A DNA stretch of 64,000 nt from Cellulomonas marina (GTDB taxonomy: Bacteria; Actinomycetota; Actinomycetes; Actinomycetales; Cellulomonadaceae): NCBI RefSeq assembly GCF_900111925.1, contig NZ_FOKA01000015.1, forward strand, positions 1-64,000, read 5' to 3'. Position 1 is the first letter of the stretch, and every line of letters begins with the position of its first letter. The notes beneath the pieces were generated by a model. That model was not told the DNA's origin and ran no database searches. It saw only the letters and a program-made list of their open reading frames with translations. The position numbers were made by a program, and so were the translations under genes. Below, piece by piece: positions 38,712 to 47,321 of the stretch.

Positions 38712-39625
38712 CCACGCCCGCGCCCGGCACCACGCCCGCTCCCGCTCCCGCTCCCACCCTCGACGCCCTGGCCCGCCCCGGCGGCACGCTCGCGATGGTC
38801 GCGATGGACCAGCGCGAGAGCCTGCGCACGATGTTCGTGGAGGCGGGGACCGACGTCGACCACGCCGGGATGGTGGCGTTCAAGACGGAGGTGGCCCGTG
38901 CGCTGGGCCCGCTCGCCAGCGGCTTCCTCGTCGACCGCGAGCACGAGCCGGGGCGCTTCCGGGACCTGCTGCCCGCGACGTGCGGGCTGGTGCTGGCGGC
39001 GGACGCGCTCGAGCAGGAGCCGGGCGGACCGGTCGAGGACACGGGGCTCGACGAGCTCGTCGTCGCCCCCGACGCCGACCTGGCCGGGGCCGTCGCGCTC
39101 AAGCTGCTCGTCGTGTGGCGTCGCGACGACCGGCGCGAGGCCCGCGTGGAGCTCGCCCGGCGGTTCGTCGAGGTGGCGGCGCGGCGCGGCGTGCTGTCGG
39201 TCCTCGAGCCGGTCGTCCGGGCGACGCCCGAGGAGACGGCCGCCGGGACGTGGGACCTCGACGCGGCGATCCGCGAGGCCGCGCGGGAGCTGTCCCCGCT
39301 GCGACCGAGCCTGTACAAGGCGCAGGTGCCGAGCCAGGGCCGGGGGGAGGTCGCGGACCTCGAGCGCGCGTGCGTCGCGCTGGGGGAGGCGGTGATCGGG
39401 CCGTGGGTGGTGCTGTCCCAGGGCGTGCGGCACGAGGCCTTCCTCGGCGCGGTCCGGGCGGCGTGCCGTGGCGGCGCGAGCGGCTTCCTCGCGGGGCGGG
39501 CGCTGTGGTCGGACGTCGTCGGTCGGCCAGACGTGCCGGCCGCGCTGCGTGCGGTGTCGGTGGCGCGGCTGGAGCGGCTCGTCGAGGTCGTCGACGCGGA
39601 GGCGACGCCGTGGGCACGGCGGTGA
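38708..39625 (+). CDS. Class I aldolase, LacD/YihT-like
   Basis: The protein has 305 residues resembling tagatose-1,6-bisphosphate and sulfofructose-phosphate aldolases. VAMDQRESLRTM lies near the start and SGFLVDREH follows. The likely Schiff-base Lys is in LRPSLYKAQVPSQG, and the C-terminal GASGFLAGRALWSDVV forms the phosphate-binding region. Substrate is not predictable: the sulfoquinovose genes expected beside a YihT are missing. Acting after the upstream kinase, it probably splits a phosphorylated ketose. Its start overlaps the kinase stop. Confidence 0.78.
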   Translation: MTTPAPGTTPAPAPAPTLDALARPGGTLAMVAMDQRESLRTMFVEAGTDVDHAGMVAFKTEVARALGPLASGFLVDREHEPGRFRDLLPATCGLVLAADALEQEPGGPVEDTGLDELVVAPDADLAGAVALKLLVVWRRDDRREARVELARRFVEVAARRGVLSVLEPVVRATPEETAAGTWDLDAAIREAARELSPLRPSLYKAQVPSQGRGEVADLERACVALGEAVIGPWVVLSQGVRHEAFLGAVRAACRGGASGFLAGRALWSDVVGRPDVPAALRAVSVARLERLVEVVDAEATPWARR

Positions 39626-40305
39626 GCGCGCCGGTCGGCCTGCTCCACACCGTGCCCGCGCTCGCGGCCCGCTTCGACGCGGACCTCGAGCGGGCGCTGC
39701 CCGGCACCCCGCGCGTGCACGTCGTCGACGCGGACCTCCTGGCGACCGCCGTCGTGAGCGGCGTCACCCCGGCGGTCCGGTCGGCGATGCGGGCGCACGT
39801 GGCGCACCTCGTCGCGCGGGGAGCGGCGGCGGTGCTGGTCACCTGCTCGTCGATCGGCGAGGCCGCGGAGGAGGCGGCCGGGGCGGTCGACGTCCCGGTG
39901 GTCCGCGTCGACGCGGCGATGGCGCGCGAGGCGGTCGCCCGCGCATCGGCGCCGGGCGCGCGAGGGCGGGTGGCGGTGCTCGCCACACTGGCCTCGACGC
40001 TGGGGCCGACGGGCCGGCTGGTGGAGCGCACGGCGGCCGGCGCCGACCTCGGGTCGGGGGTGGTGGTCGACGCGCGGGTCGTCGCCGGTGCGGCGGAGGC
40101 CCGGGCCGCGGGCGACGAGGACCGCGCCGACGCGCTCGTCGCCGCCGCGGTGGGGGAGGCCGCGCAGGAGGCGGACGTCGTCGTCCTCGCGCAGGCGTCG
40201 ATGGCGGGGGCGGCCGCTCGCGCCCAGGTGGACGTGCCGGTGCTGACGTCGCCCGCCGGCGGGGTCGCGGACCTCGTCGCCGCCGCGCGCCGGGGCGAGG
40301 GCTGA
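39610..40305 (+). CDS. Asp/Glu racemase superfamily protein
   Basis: The protein has about 231 residues from GTG 39610, chosen for GGAGG at 39598-39602. It belongs to the Asp/Glu/hydantoin racemase fold. One catalytic Cys is visible in VLVTCSSIGEAAEE. The second site reads VVVLAQASMAGAA, where Ala-Ser stands near the usual second Cys. With one Cys it may not be a true racemase; related proteins in sugar operons have unknown roles. It overlaps the aldolase end by 16 bases. Confidence 0.65.
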   Translation: MGTAVSAPVGLLHTVPALAARFDADLERALPGTPRVHVVDADLLATAVVSGVTPAVRSAMRAHVAHLVARGAAAVLVTCSSIGEAAEEAAGAVDVPVVRVDAAMAREAVARASAPGARGRVAVLATLASTLGPTGRLVERTAAGADLGSGVVVDARVVAGAAEARAAGDEDRADALVAAAVGEAAQEADVVVLAQASMAGAAARAQVDVPVLTSPAGGVADLVAAARRGEG

Positions 40306-40308
40306 CCC

Positions 40309-41798
40309 GTGGCCGCGGGCGTCACCCTCCTCACCTACGCCGACCGGCTCGCCGGCGACCTGGCCGAGGTGCGGGCGCTGCTCGTCGACGGCCCCCTGCG
40401 GGGGTTCGCCGGCGTGCACCTGCTGCCGTTCTTCGTCCCCTTCGACGGCGACGACACGGGCTTCGACCCCGTCGACCACGCGACGGTCGACCCGCGGCTC
40501 GGCACGTGGGCGGACGTCCGCGCGCTCGCCGACGCGGGGCTCGAGGTGACCGCGGACCTCATCGTCAACCACGTCTCCGCGCGCTCCGCGGAGTTCGTCG
40601 ACTGGCTGGAGCGCGGGCCGGCCTCCCCGCACGACGGGATGTTCCTCACCTACGGCACGGTGTTCCCCGACGGCGCGCGCGAGGAGGACCTCACCGCCTT
40701 CTACCGGCCGCGCCCGGGGCTGCCCTTCACCGCCGTCCGGCGGGCGGACGGCACGCGCCGCCTGGTCTGGACCACGTTCATGCCGAGCCAGGTCGACCTC
40801 GACGTGCAGCACCCCGTCGCACGGGCCTACCTGCGCCGGGTGCTGCGCGCGCTCGCGGCCGGCGGCGTGCGGACCGTGCGCATGGACGCCGTCGGCTACG
40901 CCGTGAAGACGCCGGGCACCGACTCCTTCATGACGCCGCAGACCCTCGCGTTCGTCGCCGAGGCCGCCGCGCTCGCGCACGACGAGGGCCTGCGCGTGCT
41001 GGTGGAGGTGCACGCCCACCACACGCAGCAGCTCGCGGTCGCGCCGCTGGTCGACCTCGTCTACGACTTCGCGCTGCCGCCGCTGCTGCTGCACGCGCTG
41101 GGCACCGGGACCGTGGACCGCCTCGACCGCTGGCTGCGGATCCGTCCGGCGAACGCCGTCACCGTGCTCGACACGCACGACGGCATCGGCGTCGTCGACG
41201 CGGGGCCGTCCGGCGACCTGCCCGGCCTGCTCGACGAGGAGGAGATGGCCGGGATCTTCGCGCGCGCCGCCGTCGCGACCGGCGGCCGCTCGGCGGCCGC
41301 GTCCGTGTGCCGGCGTTCCTGCGGCTGCCGCACCAGGTCAACGCGACGTTCCTCGACGTGCTCGGGGGCGACGAGACCGCGTTCCTGCTGGCCCGGTGCG
41401 TGCAGGTGTTCGTGCCCGGGGAGCCGCAGCTCTACTACGTCGGCCTGCTCGGCGGGCACGACGACGTGGCCCTGCACGCGCGCACCGGCCAGGGCCGCGA
41501 CCTCAACCGGCACCACTGCACGCCGGACGAGGTCGCGGCGGCCCTGACGTCCGACGTCACCCGGGCCCAGCTCGCCCTGGTGGCACTGCGCGCGCATCCG
41601 GCCTTCGACGGCACGTTCGGCTGCCGGACCACCGGCCCGTCGGGCCTCGAGCTGAGCTGGCGGTCCGGCCCGCACACGGCGGTGTGCACCGTCGACGGCA
41701 CCCCGGGCGCCCCGCGCTTCCACGTCGAGGTCACCACCTCCGACGGCACCCCGACGACGTACGCCTCCGTCGCGGACCTGGCCCGCGCCGCTCCGTAG
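40309..41798 (+). pseudogene. GH13_18 sucrose-phosphorylase-type enzyme, frame-disrupted
   Basis: The family (sucrose, sucrose-6'-phosphate or glucosylglycerate phosphorylase) transfers glucose to phosphate. The first frame has HLLPFFVPFDGDDTGFDPVDH, the nucleophile Asp in VRMDAVGYAVKTPG, the acid/base Glu in VLVEVHAHHTQQL, and VLDTHDGIGVVD. Near base 41306 the homology moves to another frame and continues FLRLPHQVNATFLDVLGGDE and VPGEPQLYYVGLLGGHDD to the stop at 41798. One G missing from a GTGGTG string would explain this. It is either a recent pseudogene or a sequencing error; all catalytic residues precede the shift. Confidence 0.85.
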
Positions 41799-41852
41799 CC
41801 GACGCCGTGCTGATCGGTGGACGCGGACCCGGAGAAGATGACAGCGTGAGCA

Positions 41853-41870
41853 TGTGGCATCGATGCCAGA
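41853..41870. promoter_or_regulatory. LacI-type operator 2
   Basis: TGTGGCATCGATGCCAGA differs at one position from the perfect palindrome at 22488. It lies 31-48 bases before the first gene of the hydrolase/oxidoreductase/metallo-hydrolase/LacI operon. Confidence 0.85.
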
Positions 41871-41900
41871 CGCTCCGTACCAGATCTGAACGAGGCCCCC

Positions 41901-43835
41901 GTGCACGTGCAGCCCGGCCCCGGCACCCACCGTGACATCCACCGTGTCACCGCCGCCGCCTACCTCCTCGAGGTGCGCGCCCACCCGCCGCGCGCGGTGC
42001 TGGCCGGCACGGACGGGCGCATCTGGGCGCACCTGAGCCTGCTCGCGTCGGTCGACCGGACGGACCTCGTCGACGAGTCGCTCGCCGTCGGGGCCCCGAC
42101 CGTGCGGCAGCACGTCGTCGCGGCGGCCGCGGGCGGGCCGGGTGACGAGGACGTCGTCGACGTCGAGCTCGTCGTCGCGACGACCGCCTGGGAGCGCACG
42201 CGCGTGCGGCTGCGCTGCCACGAGGACCACCTCGTCCTCACGGTGACCGTCGAGGGACGCGGCACGCTCGCCGACGTCCGCCTGCTCGGCGGGCGGGCGG
42301 TCCTCGACACCGGTGCGTGCGGGTCCTTCCGGTCTCTGGGGGAGCACCGCTGCGTCTACGTCCCGACCCCGACGGAACCGGTGCAGGTGGTGCGCGCTGC
42401 CACCGCGGCCGCGAGCCTCGGGGTCGTCGGGGACGCCACCGCTGGGCGCCTGCACGCCGTGTTCTCCCCGCCGCCGCTGTGCCTCGTCCTCGGGCGCGCG
42501 GTGCCGGCCGGACCGACGCAGGTGCCGGTCGCCACGTCTGGGCAGGAGTGGCTGTCGGTCGGCCTCGTCGCCCCCGTCGTCGACCTGCGCCTCACGGAGC
42601 TGCGCTACGAGCCGCTCGACGACGGCTTCCACCTCGTCCTCGACCACGACGGGCACACGCACGTCGACGGGACGTGGACGAGCCCCGAGCTGCACCTGCG
42701 GCCGGTGCCCGACCCCGTCGCGGCGCTGCGGCAGCACCGCGAGGACCACGTGGTGCGCGGGTGGGCGCCCGCCGGACCCTCGTCGCCCCCGGTGGACTGG
42801 TGGTCCGAGCCGCTGTTCTGCGGATGGGGCGCCCAGTGCGCCCGGGCCCCGCTGCCCGGCGCGCCCGCCCTCCACCCGACGACGCTCGACGCCCTCGGCC
42901 CGGAGGTGGTCCCGCCCGGGGCTGTCGTCGCGCCGGACCTGGCCCGCCAGGACGTGTACGACGAGCTCCTCGCGCACCTGGCCGCGCACGACGTCGACCC
43001 CGGCACGGTCGTCGTCGACGACCGGTGGCAGGCCGCCTACGGCACCGCCGAGCCCGACCCCGACCGGTGGCCCGACCTGCGGGGCTGGGTCGCCGGGCAG
43101 CACGCCGCCGGCCGCCGGGTGCTGCTGTGGTGGAAGGCGTGGGACCCCGAGGGGCTGCCCGTCGACGAGTGCGTCACCGACGCCCGCGGCCGGGCCGTCG
43201 CCGCCGATCCCTCGTCGCCGGCCTACGCCGCGCGCGTCCGCGCCACCGTCGCCGCGCTGCTCGGCCCCGACGGCGTCGACGCGGACGGCTTCAAGGTCGA
43301 CTTCACGCAGCGGTCGCCCGCCGGGCACGGTCTGCGCCGCGCCGCCGGCGTCGGGCCCGACGCGCCGTGGGGCGTCGCCGGTCTGCACGCGCTGCTGGCG
43401 CTCCTGCACGACGCCGCGAAGGCCGCCAAACCCGACGCCCTGCTCGTCACGCACACCCCGCACCCCGGGTTCGCCGACGTGACCGACATGGTCCGGCTCA
43501 ACGACGTGCTCGAGCGGGACCCCGCGGGGGCGGTCGCGCCGCTGGCCGACCAGCTCCGCGCGCGCGCCGCGGTCGTCGCCGCGGTGCTGCCGCACCACCT
43601 CGTCGACACCGACCAGTGGCCGATGCTCGACCGCGCGCAGTGGCGGGCGTACGTCGCCGCGCAGGCGGGCCTCGGTGTGCACGCGCTCTACTACGCCGAG
43701 CGCATCGACCGCTCGGGCGAGCCACTCACGGCGGACGACCTCGCGCTCGTCGCCCGGACCTGGGCGGAGTACCGGGCGTCGCGACGAGCAGCACGACCAC
43801 CACGAGCAGCGGCTCCCGCCGGTGGTGCCTGGTGA
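41901..43835 (+). CDS. Glycoside hydrolase of the GH31/GH36 (clan GH-D-like) type
   Basis: The protein has 644 residues. An N-terminal beta-sandwich of about 290 residues precedes a barrel with VVVDDRWQAAYG, WVAGQHAAGRRVLLWWKAWD and DADGFKVDFTQRSP. The Asp of FKVDF is the expected nucleophile. DMVRLNDVLERDP and VLPHHLVDTDQWPML follow, the last a candidate for the general acid Asp. The arrangement resembles melibiase and GH31 enzymes, though the exact family is uncertain. No signal peptide is visible. It starts the operon behind operator 2 and its stop overlaps the next start. Confidence 0.72.
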   Translation: MHVQPGPGTHRDIHRVTAAAYLLEVRAHPPRAVLAGTDGRIWAHLSLLASVDRTDLVDESLAVGAPTVRQHVVAAAAGGPGDEDVVDVELVVATTAWERTRVRLRCHEDHLVLTVTVEGRGTLADVRLLGGRAVLDTGACGSFRSLGEHRCVYVPTPTEPVQVVRAATAAASLGVVGDATAGRLHAVFSPPPLCLVLGRAVPAGPTQVPVATSGQEWLSVGLVAPVVDLRLTELRYEPLDDGFHLVLDHDGHTHVDGTWTSPELHLRPVPDPVAALRQHREDHVVRGWAPAGPSSPPVDWWSEPLFCGWGAQCARAPLPGAPALHPTTLDALGPEVVPPGAVVAPDLARQDVYDELLAHLAAHDVDPGTVVVDDRWQAAYGTAEPDPDRWPDLRGWVAGQHAAGRRVLLWWKAWDPEGLPVDECVTDARGRAVAADPSSPAYAARVRATVAALLGPDGVDADGFKVDFTQRSPAGHGLRRAAGVGPDAPWGVAGLHALLALLHDAAKAAKPDALLVTHTPHPGFADVTDMVRLNDVLERDPAGAVAPLADQLRARAAVVAAVLPHHLVDTDQWPMLDRAQWRAYVAAQAGLGVHALYYAERIDRSGEPLTADDLALVARTWAEYRASRRAARPPRAAAPAGGAW

Positions 43836-45445
43836 GCGGCGCGGCCGACGTCGCCGTCCTCGGCGCCACCGCCGCCGGCGTCTGCGCGGCCGTCGCGGCG
43901 GCGGAGGCGGGCGCGCGCGTCGTCCTCGTCGAGCCGGGCGGTCAGGTCGGCGGGATGACGTCCGGCGGGCTGGGGTACACCGACCTGGGCGACGAGCGCG
44001 TCGTCCGCGGGGCGGCCGCCCGCTTCCGCCGGGCCGTCGCCGACCGGTACGGCGTGGCCGTCAGGCGGTGGGCCGGCCCCGAGCCGCACGTGGCCGAGGA
44101 GATCCTGCGCTCGTGGCTGGATCACCCCCGCATCGAGGTGCGCCTCGGCGAGCGCCTCGTCGGCGTGCGGCGGCAGGACGGTCGGGTGACGGCGCTGCTC
44201 GTCGAGCCGTCCGCGGGCCGCACGGGCACGGGAGCCGAACCCGTCCCGGGCGTCGGGCCGGCCGCGGGCGCGGGACCCTCCGCCCTCGAGGCGGCCGTCG
44301 TCGTCGACGCCACCTACGAGGGCGACCTCCTGGCCGCCGCCGGGGTGCCGTCCCGCACCGGCCGCGAGGACCGCGCGCTGCACGGCGAGACCCTCGCCGG
44401 GCGTCGCGAGGTCCTGCCCGGGCGGCACGCGATGCCCGCGGGCCTCTCCCCGTTCGTCGACGACCCCGCCGGCCTCGTCCCCGGGCCGGTGCTCGCAGGC
44501 GTGCGCGACGTGCCGCTCGCCGAGGTCGGCACCGGGGACGGCGGCGTCATGTCCTACGGCTACCGCGTGTGCCTCACCACCGCCGCCGACCGCCTCGACC
44601 TGGCCGACCTCGAGGTGCCGGCGTCGTACGCGAGCGACGGCCCCGCGTGGGAGCTCGGCCGGCGCCTGCTGCACCACTGGGCCCGGACCGGCACCACGCC
44701 CACGGCCGGCGAGCTGCTCGGCCTCGAGCCGAACCTGCCCGGCGGCAAGTGCGACGCGAACTCCCTCGGCCCCTTCTCCCTCAGCGTCCTCGACGGGTCC
44801 GCGTGGGCCTTCCCGGGCGCCGGGCTCGACGAGCGCGAGGCCCTGCGCGCCCACCACCGCCACCACGCGGCCGGGTTCCTGCGCTGGCTGGCCACGGACC
44901 CGCTCGTGCCCGCGTCCGTCCGCCGCGACCTGCGGCGCTGGGGCCTGCCGCACGACGAGTTCGCCGACACCGGGCACCTGCCCCACCAGCTCTACGTCCG
45001 CGAGGGGCGGCGCATGGTCGGCGCGCACGTGCTCGCCGAGCACGACCTGCGCGCTCCCGCGCACCAGCACGACACGGTCGCGCACGGCTCCTACCACCTC
45101 GACGTCCGGGAGGTGCAGCGCACCTGGCGCTGGCTGCCCGAGCACCCGCGCCCCGTCGCCGAGGTGGTCACCGAGGGCTACTACAGCGTGGCCGTCCCGC
45201 CGTACCCCATCCCCTACCGGGCGCTCGTGCCCCGGGCCCAGGACGCGACGAACCTCGTCGTGCCCATGTGCCTGTCCGCCTCGCACGTCGCGTTCTCGTC
45301 GGTCCGCATGGAGCCGCAGTACCAGATGCTCGGCGAGGCCGCGGGGGTGGCCGCCGCGCTGGCGGCCGCCGACGGCCGGGACGTGCAGGCCGTGGACGTC
45401 GTCGCGCTGCAGGCGGCGCTGGCCGGGCGGGGGCGGGCCGCGTGA
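43832..45445 (+). CDS. FAD-dependent oxidoreductase (PF12831 type)
   Basis: The protein has 537 residues. The N-terminal dinucleotide fold is VAVLGATAAGVCAAVAAAEA, in which Ala replaces one Gly of the usual GxGxxG. GGQVGGMTSGGLGYTDLG, the signature of the FAD_oxidored family, follows. The C-terminus returns to the flavin site with ASHVAFSSVRMEPQYQMLGEAAG. Members often sit in polysaccharide-use loci and their reactions are mostly unknown. Oxidation of the sugar or glycoside released by the upstream hydrolase is a plausible role. The GTG start overlaps the hydrolase stop. Confidence 0.8.
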   Translation: MSGAADVAVLGATAAGVCAAVAAAEAGARVVLVEPGGQVGGMTSGGLGYTDLGDERVVRGAAARFRRAVADRYGVAVRRWAGPEPHVAEEILRSWLDHPRIEVRLGERLVGVRRQDGRVTALLVEPSAGRTGTGAEPVPGVGPAAGAGPSALEAAVVVDATYEGDLLAAAGVPSRTGREDRALHGETLAGRREVLPGRHAMPAGLSPFVDDPAGLVPGPVLAGVRDVPLAEVGTGDGGVMSYGYRVCLTTAADRLDLADLEVPASYASDGPAWELGRRLLHHWARTGTTPTAGELLGLEPNLPGGKCDANSLGPFSLSVLDGSAWAFPGAGLDEREALRAHHRHHAAGFLRWLATDPLVPASVRRDLRRWGLPHDEFADTGHLPHQLYVREGRRMVGAHVLAEHDLRAPAHQHDTVAHGSYHLDVREVQRTWRWLPEHPRPVAEVVTEGYYSVAVPPYPIPYRALVPRAQDATNLVVPMCLSASHVAFSSVRMEPQYQMLGEAAGVAAALAAADGRDVQAVDVVALQAALAGRGRAA

Positions 45446-47310
45446 GCGCCGTCGTCGAGGTCGCGCCCGGGGTCTTCCGCGTCGACGACACGTGCGCGGT
45501 CTACGTGGTGCGCGCCCAGGCCCCGGACGACGAGGGCCGCCGGACGGGCGTCGCCATCGACTTCGGCTCCGGCGACGTGCTGGACGCGCTGCCGGCGATG
45601 GGCGTCGACGTCCTCACCGACGTGCTGCTGACCCACCACCACCGCGACCAGGCCCAGGGCCTGCCGCGCGCGGTGGCCGCCGGCGTGCGCGTCCACGTCC
45701 CGCCGGTGGAGCGCGAGCTCGTCGAGGACGTGGGGGAGATGTGGCGCACCCGCACGGTCGTCAACGACTACGACCTGCGTCAGGACCGGTTCTCCCTGCT
45801 GGAGCCCGTGCCGGTCGACGACGTCGTCGCCGAGTACCGCACCCGCACGTACGGCGCCGTGGACGTGCGGACGCTGCCCACGCCCGGGCACACCGTCGGG
45901 TCGGTGACGTACCTCGTCGAGCGCGGGGGCCGGCGCCTGGCCTTCACGGGCGACCTGGTCCACTCGCCGGGCAAGGTGTGGTCGCTGGCCGCCACGCAGT
46001 GGAGCTACACGGAGAACGAGGGGCCGGCCATGACGGTCCTGTCCTGCTACCTGCTCATGGCCGAGCACCTGGACCTCCTGCTGCCGTCGCACGGCGAGCC
46101 GATGGACGACCCGCAGCACGCGCTGGGCCTGCTGGCCACGCGGATGCGCGCCTACGTCGACTCGCGCCGCCCCCAGCCGTGGGACCTGCGCACGCGCCTC
46201 ACCGAGCCCTACGCCCGCATCACCGACCACCTGCTCATCAACCTCTCCAGCCTCTCGACGAGCTACGTGCTGGTGAGCGACGACGGCCCCGCCCTCGTCA
46301 TCGACTACGGCTACGACATGACGACGGGCATCCCGTCGGGCGGCGGGCGCGCGTCCCGGCGGCCGTGGCTGGCGTCGCTGCCGGCGCTGCGGGAGCAGTT
46401 CGGCGTCACGGAGATCGAGGTCGCGCTGCCGACGCACTACCACGACGACCACGTGGCCGGCCTGAACCTGCTGCGCGACGTGGAGGGCACGCAGGTGTGG
46501 GCGCCGGCCAACGTCGCACCGGTGCTCGAGGCGCCGATGGTCCACGACCTGCCGTGCCAGTGGTACGACCCCGTGCCGGTGGACCGCGTGCTGCCGCTGG
46601 GGGAGTCCTTCCGCTGGCGCGAGCACGAGATCACGGTGCACGACCTGCCCGGCCACACGCTCCACCACGCGGGGTACGAGCTGCACGTGGACGGCGTGAC
46701 GGTGCTGGTCACGGGGGACCTCGAGGACGGCATGGGCATCCCGGGCGTCCGGCGCGAGGTGCTCAACTACCAGTACCGCAACCTCTTCCGGGTCGACGAC
46801 TACCGCGCGAGCGCCGCCCTGATCCGCCGCGTCGCGCCGGGCGTCGTGGTGACCGGGCACTGGGAGCCCCGCTGGGTCGACGAGGCGTGGCTGGACATGG
46901 TGGCCGACGCGGGCGAGGAGGTCGCCCGGCTGCACCGCGAGCTCCTGCCGCTGGACGCGCTCGACCTGCCGGCCGACTCCCAGCTCGTGCGGCTGACGCC
47001 CTACCTCTCCCGGGCGAGCGCGGGTGCGCCCGTCCGGTTCACCGCGGCCGTGCACAACCCGTTCGACCAGGTGAGCGCCGCCCGGGTGGTCCCGGTGCTG
47101 CCACTAGGCTGGCGCGCACCCCGGGGGGAGGTCGTCGTCGACGTCCCGGCCCGGGGGCGGTGCGACGTCGTCCTCGAGGTCGTCCCGGCGGGACCGCCGG
47201 CCCGTCGGCAGCGGCTCGCCGTCGACGTCACCCTCGGGTCGCTGCGGCTCGGCCAGCACGCGGAGGCCCTCGTCGACGTCGTCGCGGGCCCCGCCGAGGA
47301 CCAGGACTGA
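45442..47310 (+). CDS. Tandem metallo-beta-lactamase-fold protein
   Basis: The protein has 622 residues and two MBL domains. Domain 1 (about 1-215) has LLTHHHRDQAQGL, PGHTVGSVTYL, FTGDLVHS and LLPSHGEPM; the last His of HxHxDH is replaced by Gln. Domain 2 (about 250-500) has the complete LPTHYHDDHVAGL, PGHTLHHAGY, VTGDLEDG and VVTGHWEPRW. A C-terminal beta-sandwich of roughly 100 residues follows. Hydrolysis of a lactone or ester made by the oxidoreductase is possible, but unproven. The start overlaps the oxidoreductase stop (GTGA). Confidence 0.85.
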   Translation: MSAVVEVAPGVFRVDDTCAVYVVRAQAPDDEGRRTGVAIDFGSGDVLDALPAMGVDVLTDVLLTHHHRDQAQGLPRAVAAGVRVHVPPVERELVEDVGEMWRTRTVVNDYDLRQDRFSLLEPVPVDDVVAEYRTRTYGAVDVRTLPTPGHTVGSVTYLVERGGRRLAFTGDLVHSPGKVWSLAATQWSYTENEGPAMTVLSCYLLMAEHLDLLLPSHGEPMDDPQHALGLLATRMRAYVDSRRPQPWDLRTRLTEPYARITDHLLINLSSLSTSYVLVSDDGPALVIDYGYDMTTGIPSGGGRASRRPWLASLPALREQFGVTEIEVALPTHYHDDHVAGLNLLRDVEGTQVWAPANVAPVLEAPMVHDLPCQWYDPVPVDRVLPLGESFRWREHEITVHDLPGHTLHHAGYELHVDGVTVLVTGDLEDGMGIPGVRREVLNYQYRNLFRVDDYRASAALIRRVAPGVVVTGHWEPRWVDEAWLDMVADAGEEVARLHRELLPLDALDLPADSQLVRLTPYLSRASAGAPVRFTAAVHNPFDQVSAARVVPVLPLGWRAPRGEVVVDVPARGRCDVVLEVVPAGPPARRQRLAVDVTLGSLRLGQHAEALVDVVAGPAEDQD

Positions 47311-47321
47311 GAGGCCCGGAC

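Noticed and set aside
38708..39625. A sulfoquinovose (YihT) aldolase
   Set aside because: No sulfoquinovosidase, isomerase, PfkB kinase or sulfolactaldehyde reductase is nearby, and the kinase here is FGGY-type. The broader LacD/YihT label is safer.
36662..39625. A 987-residue open frame overlapping deoR, the kinase and the aldolase
   Set aside because: Only its last part (from 38708) matches a family. The rest is Arg/Gly/Ala-rich shadow of the kinase in another frame.
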